Below, piece by piece: positions 47,011-54,342 of a stretch of 64,000 nucleotides of DNA. The position numbers and the translations under genes are program-made. A model generated the notes under the pieces. The model had not been told where the DNA came from and ran no database searches. It saw only the letters and a program-made list of their open reading frames with translations. This stretch comes from Desulfobaculum xiamenense. Its GTDB lineage: Bacteria > Desulfobacterota > Desulfovibrionia > Desulfovibrionales > Desulfovibrionaceae. The stretch lies in assembly GCF_011927665.1 (NCBI RefSeq), contig NZ_JAATJA010000003.1, positions 210,284-274,283 of the forward strand. The letters are read 5' to 3'. How positions within the stretch are numbered: the stretch's first letter is position 1; each line of letters begins with the position of its first letter.

Positions 47011-47036
47011 CCGCCCCCCGCGCACGCGGGGGGCGG
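47011..47036 (+). other. Very stable GC hairpin between feoB and DUF2325 gene
   Basis: Perfect 12-bp stem with arms CCGCCCCCCGCG and CGCGGGGGGCGG and a two-base CA loop as written. There is no T-run, so it may stabilise or process the feo mRNA rather than end it. Confidence 0.6.
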
Positions 47037-47054
47037 CCAGACAGGAGACTCGAC

Positions 47055-47330
47055 ATGTGTGCGGCAGTCATCGGCGGAATGGACAGACTCAAGCGGAATT
47101 ACATCCTGACGGCGCGCGAGCTGGGCATCGACCTCAAGGTCTTCACCGGCAAGGAGAACTCCATCGCCCCCAAGCTCGGCAAGCCGGACCTCGTGGTGGT
47201 GTTCACCAATCAGGTCTCGCACAAGGCCCGCCGCGAGGTGGCCACCTACGCCAAGGCCAACGACATCCGCCTGCACCTTTCGCACTCCTGCGGCGTGTCG
47301 TCCCTGCGCAACTGTCTGGAACAGGCCTAA
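47055..47330 (+). CDS. DUF2325 domain protein
   Basis: A 91-residue protein matching DUF2325: MCAAVIGGMDRLKRNYILTA at the start, GKPDLVVVFTNQVSHKARREV in the middle, HSCGVSSLRNCL at the end. Function unknown; relatives are often encoded next to feo genes in sulfate reducers. CAGGAGA precedes the ATG. It is the third gene of the feo transcript. Confidence 0.88.
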   Translation: MCAAVIGGMDRLKRNYILTARELGIDLKVFTGKENSIAPKLGKPDLVVVFTNQVSHKARREVATYAKANDIRLHLSHSCGVSSLRNCLEQA

Positions 47331-47357
47331 TCATCACGAGTTACGAGGATATCGACA

Positions 47358-47660
47358 ATGAACCCCATCATGGAAATGGGCCAGCTCAACAAAATGGCCA
47401 TGGACCGCTGCAACCGGGGCGATCTCGCCAACGCGAAATTCATGCTGCGCCAAGCGCTCATGCGCTCGCGCGCCTGCACCTCCCCCCTGCCGGGCGCACG
47501 CATCAGAAACAACCTCGCCATCGTGCTGACCATGCGCGGCAAGGCGGACTGCGCCCGTAAGCTCCTTGGCGAAGCGCTGGAAACCCTCAACGCGCATCGC
47601 CTCGGCCACACGAAATTCCACGAACAGGTCCGCAAGGGCATGGAGCAACTCGCAGCATGA
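47358..47660 (+). CDS. Small TPR-like helical protein
   Basis: A 100-residue protein with tetratricopeptide-like helices (LNKMAMDRCNRGDLANAKFMLRQALMRS; ARIRNNLAIVLTMRGKADCARKLLGEALETLNAH). GAGG precedes the ATG. Its stop overlaps the start of the HD-GYP gene by four bases (ATGA), so they are coupled. Possibly an adaptor for the neighbouring HD-GYP protein (inference). Confidence 0.75.
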   Translation: MNPIMEMGQLNKMAMDRCNRGDLANAKFMLRQALMRSRACTSPLPGARIRNNLAIVLTMRGKADCARKLLGEALETLNAHRLGHTKFHEQVRKGMEQLAA

Positions 47661-48421
47661 AAAACACCTGCCCCGTCGCCGGATGCCCCGGCATCGCCTG
47701 CGCCGCCCATGATAAGGGCACCTGCGATCTGGCCACCTGCCTCGATCTCAGGCTCTCGGGGCATGACCTCGCACAAGCGCTCGGCAACGCCGTTGACGCC
47801 AAGGACCACTCCACCCACACCCATTCGGAAGAGGTCGCCGCCGTCAGCCGCATCCTCGCCCGCGAACTGGGCATGAGCTCCGACGAGATCGAGACCATCC
47901 ACATCGCCGGACACCTGCACGACATCGGCAAGATCGGCATCCCGGACGACATCCTGCGCAAGCCCGGGCCGCTGACGCCCGAGGAATGGCTTGTGATCAA
48001 GCGCCACCCCACCATCGGCGCGGACATCGTCCAGCCCATCAGAGGCCTCGCCCCGCGAAACGGCATCGCGGGCATCATCCGCCACCACCACGAGCGGTGG
48101 GACGGTTCCGGCTATCCCCGCGGACTGGCCGGGCACGCCATCCCCGTGGGCGCACGGGTCATCGCCGTGGCGGACAGCCTTTCGGCCATGCTCCAACATC
48201 GCCCCTACTGCCGTCCCAAGACCTTCGAGCAGGCGCTGGCGGACATTCGCCGCCTCTGCGGAGTGCACTACGACCCGGAAATCGTCGCAGCCATGGACCG
48301 CGGCCGCGGCAACATCGCCATGACCTTCTCGACCATGCGCCGCACGCACGTAGCGCCGCGCATCCACATTCACGGCCTTGCGCCCAAAACCAACCATTTC
48401 CACACGGAGCACGCATCATGA
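47657..48421 (+). CDS. HD-GYP cyclic-di-GMP phosphodiesterase with Cys-rich N-terminus
   Basis: A 254-residue HD-GYP protein. The metal-binding HD is in HLHDIGKIGIPDDILRKPG, and the GYP signature is HHHERWDGSGYPRGLAG; further metal ligands include THSEEVA and IKRHP. Family members hydrolyse c-di-GMP using a di- or tri-iron centre. The first 30 residues are unusual: C5, C10, C15, C23 and C28 with H18, a possible Fe or Fe-S site. It is encoded within the feo operon, overlapping the TPR gene upstream and a small ORF downstream, each by four bases. This suggests iron-linked control of c-di-GMP turnover. Confidence 0.9.
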   Translation: MKNTCPVAGCPGIACAAHDKGTCDLATCLDLRLSGHDLAQALGNAVDAKDHSTHTHSEEVAAVSRILARELGMSSDEIETIHIAGHLHDIGKIGIPDDILRKPGPLTPEEWLVIKRHPTIGADIVQPIRGLAPRNGIAGIIRHHHERWDGSGYPRGLAGHAIPVGARVIAVADSLSAMLQHRPYCRPKTFEQALADIRRLCGVHYDPEIVAAMDRGRGNIAMTFSTMRRTHVAPRIHIHGLAPKTNHFHTEHAS

Positions 48422-48573
48422 CGCTTTGCAGATCCAGCATTTCCTCCAAGACCTCGGCCCGTTCCCTCTTCTCCGGCTTTACGCGTACCCTCGGCACGGA
48501 CCGCGACGCCGAGCGCCAGAGCATGGACCGCAGCGAGAAATCGCAGCCCGAGACGCACACCGAAAACCGTTAG
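48418..48573 (+). CDS. Small basic hypothetical protein, coupled to HD-GYP gene
   Basis: A 51-residue frame beginning MTLCRSSISSKTSARSLFSG and ending PETHTENR. It starts at an ATGA overlap with the HD-GYP stop, which is the main reason to list it. It has no recognised domain and is Ser/Arg-rich, so it may be a chance frame. Confidence 0.4.
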   Translation: MTLCRSSISSKTSARSLFSGFTRTLGTDRDAERQSMDRSEKSQPETHTENR

Positions 48574-48665
48574 CCTCACGTGGAACACCCGCGCAGGGGC
48601 TGGCGCACCGGGACCGCTCCATGCTAGGCCTGTGGCCGACGCGCAACGCGCCACAGGGAGGACTC

Positions 48666-49199
48666 ATGACACGCAAGATATTTGTCACCGGCGGCTGCCG
48701 CAGCGGCAAGAGCGCCTACGCCCAGCGCTTCGCCGAGGCCGCCGGACCGCGACGCGCCTACCTCGCCACCTCGCAGGCGCTGGACGACGAGATGCGCGAA
48801 CGCATCCGCATCCATCAGGACAGCCGAGGCGAGGGATGGCGCACCGTGGAGGAACCCCTCGCCGTGGCCGAGACGCTCGCCGCAGCCGCCACCGAGGCCG
48901 ACGTGGTGCTTCTGGACTGCATCACCCTGTGGATCACCAACTGCCTCATGGCGGACATGGACGACGCGAAAATCCTCGCCCGCGCCGACGAGCTGGCCGA
49001 TGCCATCGCCGCCGCCCCCTGCGCCGTGGCCGTGGTATCCAACGAAGTGGGCAGCGGCATCGTACCCGACAACGCCCTCGCCCGCCGCTTCCGCGACCTC
49101 GCCGGTGCCGTAAACCAGCGCATGGCCACACAGGCAGACACGGTGATCCTCTGCGTCAGCGGCATCCCGCTGGCCGTGAAGGGCAGCCTGCCGCTCTAG
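48666..49199 (+). CDS. cobU: Adenosylcobinamide kinase / adenosylcobinamide-phosphate guanylyltransferase
   Basis: A 177-residue bifunctional enzyme of corrinoid nucleotide-loop assembly. The P-loop GGCRSGKS is at 9-16, the guanylylated histidine is probably H50 (RIHQDSRGEGWRTVEEP), and VVLLDCITLWITNCL and VSNEVGSGIVPDNALARRFRDLAG are family signatures. A GGGAGGA site precedes the ATG. No cobalamin riboswitch was recognised in the 92 bases before it. Other cobalamin genes are not in the window. Confidence 0.95.
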   Translation: MTRKIFVTGGCRSGKSAYAQRFAEAAGPRRAYLATSQALDDEMRERIRIHQDSRGEGWRTVEEPLAVAETLAAAATEADVVLLDCITLWITNCLMADMDDAKILARADELADAIAAAPCAVAVVSNEVGSGIVPDNALARRFRDLAGAVNQRMATQADTVILCVSGIPLAVKGSLPL

Positions 49200-49240
49200 C
49201 CGACGCTGGCAGCAACACATTTCCCTATTCCGGCACAACG

Positions 49241-49287
49241 AAAGCGAAAGGCCCCAGTCGACAGTATCGACCGGGGCCTTTCGCTTT
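49241..49287. terminator. Bidirectional terminator after cobU
   Basis: A 15-bp outer stem (AAAGCGAAAGGCCCC 49241-49255 with its complement 49273-49287) plus an inner GTCGA / TCGAC stem. It serves both cobU and the convergent GGDEF gene. Confidence 0.88.
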
Positions 49288-49324
49288 CATGGGTTCGGTG
49301 CCCACAGGAAAAGGCACAGACACG

Positions 49325-50521
49325 TCAACCATGCGCGCATGGCGAGACCTCGACCCGGTTCCGGCCATGCTGCTTTGCTCCATACAGGGCCTCGTCCGCA
49401 CATTTGACGAAATCCTCGACGGACATTCCAGACGAAAATTGCGCGACACCAAGACTGATGGTGACCGGCCGCTCGCCCCCGACGCATTCGGGCTGGTTCG
49501 ACTCGACGATCGACCGAAACCGCTCCGCCATCATGGTTGCCTGTTCGAGGGTGGTCTGCGGGGAGACGATGATGAACTCCTCGCCGCCCCAGCGCCCGAT
49601 CCGGTCCGCGTCCCGCTTGTGCCCTGCGATGAGTCCGGTGATATGGACGATCACCTTGTCGCCGACGTCATGCCCGAATGTGTCGTTGATGGCCTTGAAG
49701 GTGTCGATGTCGCACAGAATCAGGCTGAGCGGATTCCCGTACCGCTCGAACTGTTCCCTCTCGCGCTTGAGCGTCTCCTCGATCTTGCGTCGGTTATATA
49801 TCCCCGTCAGATGGTCCCTGATCGCCATATCCTTCATTTCCACCAGCATGTCGGACTGAACGTCCATGAAATACTCAAGCTCGGCCAAAAGCCTGCGCCC
49901 TATCATGTGCTGGATGGAATACATGAGGAAAATAGTCAAGATGATGGTCAGGATGTTGATGACCGCATCCGGCGAATGCGCGGAGAAGTATTCCGGGATG
50001 TCGTCGCCGACAAAGGCGCAATAGAATCGGAACATGTAGAGAATGGAAAACAGCACGTACGTGATCCCTGCGAACATGCAATGCCTGTGGTGTCCGCCAT
50101 CCGAAGGCCGGAGAAAGACGAAAGCGATGTGGCAGAAGATCGGCAGGACCATACCTGAAAACAGCATAGTCCGCACACGGATATCCGGCACAGCATAGGT
50201 GAAGTACGAATAGGCGACCAGAAAGACCGCCGAATAGACGCAATACGGCGAGCGCAGAATGTCGCGCCCCGTGAATCTCCCGGCACCGAAGGCGACGGCG
50301 ACGATGCCCGCGAACATGCAGGCGTTCGCGAGAATGATGGAAAACAGTTGCGGGATGAGGGGGCGAAACAGGGCGAGAGTGATCCCCGCCGAAAGCAGCA
50401 CGAAATTGGCCAGGAAGTATTTCACGCCGTCAAAGCGCTTTGCGCTGACCTTGACCGTCAGCACCATCAGGCCCGCGCAGGCGTAATTGACGAGAACAAG
50501 AATGGCGAGGATGGTCCTCAT
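49325..50521 (-). CDS. Membrane diguanylate cyclase (GGEEF) with I-site
   Basis: A 398-residue protein. Seven or so hydrophobic segments fill the first 215 residues, then comes a GGDEF-type domain: RDHLTGIYNRRKIEETL, LILCDIDTFKAINDTFGHDVGD, and the active-site WGGEEFII. RDAD precedes GGEEF by five residues, which is an intact RxxD inhibitory site. The ATG at 50521 has no ribosome site; a TTG five codons upstream (50536) has AAGGGGG and may be the real start. It lies downstream of a 25-bp palindrome and the tRNA-Thr terminator. Confidence 0.92.
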   Translation of the reverse strand: MRTILAILVLVNYACAGLMVLTVKVSAKRFDGVKYFLANFVLLSAGITLALFRPLIPQLFSIILANACMFAGIVAVAFGAGRFTGRDILRSPYCVYSAVFLVAYSYFTYAVPDIRVRTMLFSGMVLPIFCHIAFVFLRPSDGGHHRHCMFAGITYVLFSILYMFRFYCAFVGDDIPEYFSAHSPDAVINILTIILTIFLMYSIQHMIGRRLLAELEYFMDVQSDMLVEMKDMAIRDHLTGIYNRRKIEETLKREREQFERYGNPLSLILCDIDTFKAINDTFGHDVGDKVIVHITGLIAGHKRDADRIGRWGGEEFIIVSPQTTLEQATMMAERFRSIVESNQPECVGGERPVTISLGVAQFSSGMSVEDFVKCADEALYGAKQHGRNRVEVSPCAHG

Positions 50522-50700
50522 GTCGAAATCTGGCAATAGTCCCCCTTGTGCGGATGCGGCAGCATGTGCCGTACGGGCAAAGCAGCCGGACGATACCGGA
50601 AAAGGACACGACTTGCATCCCGAATCCGCTGGGGTGGCCCTGTGTGCGAGAAACGGCGTGATGGAGCGGGCCGCCCTTTCGCGAGGGGCTGGAGATGAGG

Positions 50701-50736
50701 ATGACACTACATGATGTAGTGTCATTTGTAGTGTCA
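50701..50736. promoter_or_regulatory. Perfect 25-bp palindrome plus an extra half-site upstream of the GGEEF gene
   Basis: Arms ATGACACTACAT (50701-50712) and ATGTAGTGTCAT (50714-50725) are exact complements around one base. A further copy of TGTAGTGTCA follows at 50727-50736, 12 bp from the first. This looks like an operator for a dimeric regulator. Confidence 0.65.
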
Positions 50737-50741
50737 AACGA

Positions 50742-50771
50742 AAAAGGCCAGCCCTTGCGGACTGGCCTTTG
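50742..50771 (-). terminator. tRNA-Thr terminator
   Basis: Stem AAAGGCCAG / CTGGCCTTT with A-rich left flank, giving a U-tract for the minus-strand tRNA-Thr transcript. Confidence 0.85.
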
Positions 50772-50781
50772 TGGTGTCTGA

Positions 50782-50857
<76 letters not shown>

Positions 50858-50921
50858 ATAGTCGCTGTCATCATTGGGGTTTTGGCCTCGACCATGCGAG
50901 GCGCGACAGCGTGAAATCTCG

Positions 50922-50952
50922 AAAAAGGCGAGCCGGCTTTCGCTGGCCCGCC
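50922..50952 (-). terminator. tRNA-Pro terminator
   Basis: Imperfect GC stem (GGCGAGCCGGC with GCTGGCCCGCC) and five A residues on its left, giving the U-tract just after tRNA-Pro on the minus strand. Confidence 0.7.
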
Positions 50953-50965
50953 CCTGTTCGCGTCG

Positions 50966-51042
50966 TGGTCGGGATGAGAGGATTTGAACCTCCGGCCCCT
51001 TGAACCCCATTCAAGTGCGCTCCCAGGCTGCGCTACATCCCG
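50966..51042 (-). tRNA. tRNA-Pro (anticodon GGG)
   Basis: A 77-base cloverleaf: acceptor CGGGATG with CATCCCG, D-arm GCGCAGCCTGGGAGCGC, anticodon arm CTTGA-ATGGGGT-TCAAG with anticodon GGG, T-loop GGTTCAAATCC, and an encoded CCA end. Confidence 0.96.
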
Positions 51043-51081
51043 ACGTGCTTTTCAAGTGCCGCTCTCAAGCGGCGAGAAAGA

Positions 51082-51110
51082 CAATTAGAGGCCAACGCCC
51101 GAAATGTCAA
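51082..51110 (-). promoter_or_regulatory. Putative promoter of tRNA-Pro
   Basis: On the minus strand TTGACA (51110-51105), a 17-base spacer, then TAATTG (51087-51082), 40 bases before the tRNA. The -35 is perfect and the -10 partial. Confidence 0.55.
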
Positions 51111-51162
51111 CGCCCTCCGCATCTTTTTTTGCTTTTTTCTTCGCAATTCCCTGTCGCGGCTA

Positions 51163-51219
51163 TAAAAAAGCCCCCCACAAGCGGCCTCTCGCAAGGAGAA
51201 CGCACACTCTGGGGGGCTT
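51163..51219 (-). terminator. Terminator of the SulP gene
   Basis: Arms AAGCCCCCCA (51168-51177) and TGGGGGGCTT (51210-51219) with an inner GCG/CGC pairing; the A-run at 51163-51169 gives the minus-strand U-tract. Confidence 0.82.
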
Positions 51220-51275
51220 GTCAGGCAATCAAATCGGCAGGTTAGGCGACCAAAGCGCCCCGCCTCGCCAGAAGC

Positions 51276-52937
51276 CTAGGCCGAGGCAGTGCCGCAGACC
51301 GCGCCGGTCGCGCTGGCGGCCTCGCGCTCGCGCTTGCAATTGACGATGCTCATGGCCGCGTCGAGGGCGCTTTCGAGGCTGGAGTGGATGCCGTCCGGGC
51401 CCAGCATGCCCGCCACATTGCAGGCCTCCAAGGTACCACGCTGCTCGTCCGTGGCGGCCAGCACGGCGCGCACACCGGCGTCACGGAGCTTTTCGAGCAT
51501 CTCGCTCAGGGCAAACACGGCGGAGATGTCCATGAACGGCGCGCCGGTGCAGTTAACCACCACCACGCGCGTGCCGAGCAGACGGTCCACCTTGTCCTGC
51601 ATAAGCGAGGAGGTGCCGAAGAAGAACGCGCCACTGATGGTGATGACGCGCACCTGCATGTCGCTGGCTGCGATGGCGGTCTTCTCCATGTCGCGCTCGT
51701 TGTCGGCCGGGTCCATGCCCGTCACCTTGATGCTGGTCTGGCGAGCGATGCGGTAGGTCAGCATGAGGCAGGCCAGCGCCACGCCAACGCCCACCGCCAC
51801 GATGAGGTCGACGAACACGGTGATGCCGAACACGGCGAACATGACCAGCAGGTCCTGCCGGGGAGCCTTGCGTACGAGGCGCAGCAGGCGGTAGTCGAGA
51901 ATGTCCACGCCCACCTTGACCAGAATGCCTGCCAGAACGGCCAGCGGGATGCTCGACGTCAGCGGGCCGAGGCCGAGCAGCACGGCCAGTAGGAACAGGG
52001 CATGCACCACGCCGGACAGGCGGGTGGTGCCGCCGGCCTTGATGTTGACCACGGTACGCATGGTTGCGCCGGCACCGGGCAGGCCGCCCACCAGCGAGGC
52101 CATCATGTTGCCGATGCCCTGACCGATGAGCTCACGGTTGGAGTCGTGATGCTCCTTGGTCAGCGAGTCGGCGACGATGGAGGTCAAAAGCGTGTCGATG
52201 GTGCCCAGCACGGCCAGCGCGAGGGCGAGAGTGACGATGCGGCTCCACTGCTCGGCAGGCATGCCGGGCAGATGGATCTGCGGCAGGCCCGAAGGAATGG
52301 CGCCGATGGTCGCCACAGGCATATCCGTGGCGTAGGCGGCCACGCTCATGACGATAAGCGCGATGAGCGGAGACGGCACCACGCGCGAAATGCGGGCCGG
52401 AGTCAGAAACACGATGGCCATGGTGGCCACGGCCAGTCCCAGCGCGTAGGGGTTCAGGTTGGCAAGGGCCTGCGGCAGGCCCATGGCGGCAGCCAGCGGA
52501 GAACAGGCGCTGGCGCTGCCGAGCAGGGGCTGAATCTGCAGAAGCAGAATGATCACGCCGATGCCGTTCATGAAGCCGGAAATGACCGGATAGGGAATGA
52601 ACTTCACGAAGCCGCCAAGGCGGAACAGGCCAAAGAGCACCTGAAGGAAACCGGAAAGCAGGATGACGAGAATCACGGCCTGAAAATCGCCGGTGAACGC
52701 GGCGATGGCCGATGCGGTGACGACGGTCATCGGTCCCGTGGGGCCGGAAACCTGCGTGCGCGTTCCGCCGAAGATGGCGGCAAACAGACCGAGAGCGATG
52801 GCACCATACAGACCGGCCGCGGCACCGCCGCCACTGGCCACGCCAAAGGCGAGCGCAAGCGGCAGGGCGATGATGCCGGCCGTCAGACCGCCGAAGATGT
52901 CACCGCGAAGAGCACTGATGGGATAGGAGACTTTCAT
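51276..52937 (-). CDS. SulP-family anion transporter with STAS domain
   Basis: A 553-residue SLC26/SulP transporter. The membrane part shows LRGDIFGGLTAGIIALPLALAFGVASG, SGPTGPMTVVTA and LVGGLPGAGATMRTVVNIKAGGTTRLSG, with a STAS domain at about 435-530 (VRVITISGAFFFGTSS; VVNCTGAPFMDISAVFALSEM). The ATG at 52937 is chosen (AGGA site), because earlier codons lack homology. Substrates in the family include sulfate and bicarbonate; sulfate uptake would suit a sulfate reducer but is not shown. Unlike the SulP fusion at 24133, it has no extra domains. Confidence 0.93.
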   Translation of the reverse strand: MKVSYPISALRGDIFGGLTAGIIALPLALAFGVASGGGAAAGLYGAIALGLFAAIFGGTRTQVSGPTGPMTVVTASAIAAFTGDFQAVILVILLSGFLQVLFGLFRLGGFVKFIPYPVISGFMNGIGVIILLLQIQPLLGSASACSPLAAAMGLPQALANLNPYALGLAVATMAIVFLTPARISRVVPSPLIALIVMSVAAYATDMPVATIGAIPSGLPQIHLPGMPAEQWSRIVTLALALAVLGTIDTLLTSIVADSLTKEHHDSNRELIGQGIGNMMASLVGGLPGAGATMRTVVNIKAGGTTRLSGVVHALFLLAVLLGLGPLTSSIPLAVLAGILVKVGVDILDYRLLRLVRKAPRQDLLVMFAVFGITVFVDLIVAVGVGVALACLMLTYRIARQTSIKVTGMDPADNERDMEKTAIAASDMQVRVITISGAFFFGTSSLMQDKVDRLLGTRVVVVNCTGAPFMDISAVFALSEMLEKLRDAGVRAVLAATDEQRGTLEACNVAGMLGPDGIHSSLESALDAAMSIVNCKREREAASATGAVCGTASA

Positions 52938-53176
52938 GTCCGAATCCTGTGGTTGTATTGCGATTCCGTCCGGGACGCCGGCCCTCCGGCATCCGGTTAC
53001 ACGATGCGAATGGGGGCGGAATCGTGAGATAAAACGTCCAACCATACGACTCCCCCATCACAAGGACAACCTTCGTGCTTTTTTTCCCTATCTGGTAATA
53101 CATTCAGGAAAAAGCGCGCCCCTGAGGTCCAATCTGGGACATCAGGGGCGCACAAGAGGACACTTCTGGTAAAAAG

Positions 53177-53824
53177 CTAGCGTTCACTCACGGCCAGCCG
53201 CAACCCGATGAGGATGAGGAACGCCCCAAGCCCCCGGTCCAGCCACTGGCGGAAACGAACATTGCCCCGCAGGCCGTTGGATATACGATCTCCAAGCAGC
53301 ACCAGCGGCGGCTCCACAAAAACGCTCGACGCGATGAGTAGCACGCCGTGCAGCGCCAACTGCGCCGAAACCGGCCCAGCCCCCGGAACCACGAACTGCG
53401 GGAGAAAGGCGAGAAAAAAGATGGCCACCTTGGGATTGAGCAAATTGACAAGCATCCCGTGGGCGAAGATGCCCGAGGTCGTCGCGCGCGACGGCCCAGC
53501 CTCCTCAAGGCTGAAGGCCCCGCGCGAGCGCAAAGCCTGAATGCCGAGCCACGCCAGATAGGCCGCGCCCGCGTACTTCACCACGGAAAAGGCCGTGGCC
53601 GAGGCAACCAGCAGCGCCGACAGCCCAACCGCAGCAAAGGCCACATGTCCCATGGCTCCGGTCCAGATGCCGAGCATGGCGGCGAATCCGCTACGTCGCC
53701 CACCGCGAACGGTATTGGCTAGAATGTAGGCCATATCCGGCCCTGGCGACATGTTGAGCAGAAACGCGGCGGCAAGGAAGGTCGCCCAGTGCTGCACGCT
53801 GTAGGAAAACATCACTTCGCTCAT
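53177..53824 (-). CDS. LysE-family amino-acid exporter
   Basis: A 215-residue membrane protein with six hydrophobic helices. The LysE/RhtB hallmark LLNMSPGPDMAYILANTVRGGRRSGFAAMLGIWTGA is near the N-terminus, and GMLVNLLNPKVAIFFLAFLPQFV in the middle. The ATG at 53824 is used; an internal ATG at 53812 (MFSYSVQHW) is an equally likely start. Substrate not predictable. It follows the MerR gene by 79 bases on the same strand. Confidence 0.92.
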   Translation of the reverse strand: MSEVMFSYSVQHWATFLAAAFLLNMSPGPDMAYILANTVRGGRRSGFAAMLGIWTGAMGHVAFAAVGLSALLVASATAFSVVKYAGAAYLAWLGIQALRSRGAFSLEEAGPSRATTSGIFAHGMLVNLLNPKVAIFFLAFLPQFVVPGAGPVSAQLALHGVLLIASSVFVEPPLVLLGDRISNGLRGNVRFRQWLDRGLGAFLILIGLRLAVSER

Positions 53825-53881
53825 CCTCGTGAAAGCATTGTGCCCCGACCGAAGCGGCTCCGCCACTGCGCGACGGGCAAG

Positions 53882-53904
53882 AAAAAACCCGCCTTGCGGC
53901 GGGT
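53882..53904 (-). terminator. Terminator of the merR-type gene
   Basis: Stem ACCCGCC / GGCGGGT with a GCAA loop on the minus strand, then six T residues. The hairpin overlaps the last base of the MerR stop codon. Confidence 0.85.
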
Positions 53905-54260
53905 CAGGCTCCATTTCCTTCGAGCAGGCGCTTCATGGCCAGAAGCTCCGACGCCACGCTGCGCCGCAACTCCTCCAGCTCAAGGGACGCGCAGGTCTCC
54001 TCGTCGCCAGCCTCGCGGGCGGCGACGATCTGCTCGTCGCGCTCAAGCTTCCTGCGCGCGCCTTCAATGGTCATCCCCTGCTCGTGCAGGAGGCCCTGAA
54101 TGACGGCGAGCAGCTCAAGGTGCTCATCGGTATACAGCCGCTGTCCCTTGCGGGTACGCACGGGCTGCAACTGGGGAAACTCCGTCTCCCAATAGCGCAA
54201 CACCGAGGTGTTGAGACCGAGCTTCCGAGCCGCCTGCCCGATGCGGTAGGTCCTGCCCAT
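53904..54260 (-). CDS. MerR-family transcriptional regulator
   Basis: A 118-residue regulator with a MerR winged HTH (YRIGQAARKLGLNTSVLRYWETEFPQLQPVRTRKGQRLYTDEHLELL) followed by a coiled-coil helix. No metal-binding cysteine cluster is present. It follows pheT on the same strand, an arrangement common in Deltaproteobacteria, where its role is unknown. Confidence 0.93.
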   Translation of the reverse strand: MGRTYRIGQAARKLGLNTSVLRYWETEFPQLQPVRTRKGQRLYTDEHLELLAVIQGLLHEQGMTIEGARRKLERDEQIVAAREAGDEETCASLELEELRRSVASELLAMKRLLEGNGA

Positions 54261-54342
54261 GGTTCACTCTCCGGCCCGTATCTGCGCTCTTGGTAAGGCG
54301 GCCCGGACGCCACTCGTCCGGGCCGCTAAATCATCTTACATA

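Noticed and set aside
48574..48665. Cobalamin riboswitch before cobU
   Set aside because: The gap is only 92 bases and lacks a recognisable B12 box and the expected multi-helix core.
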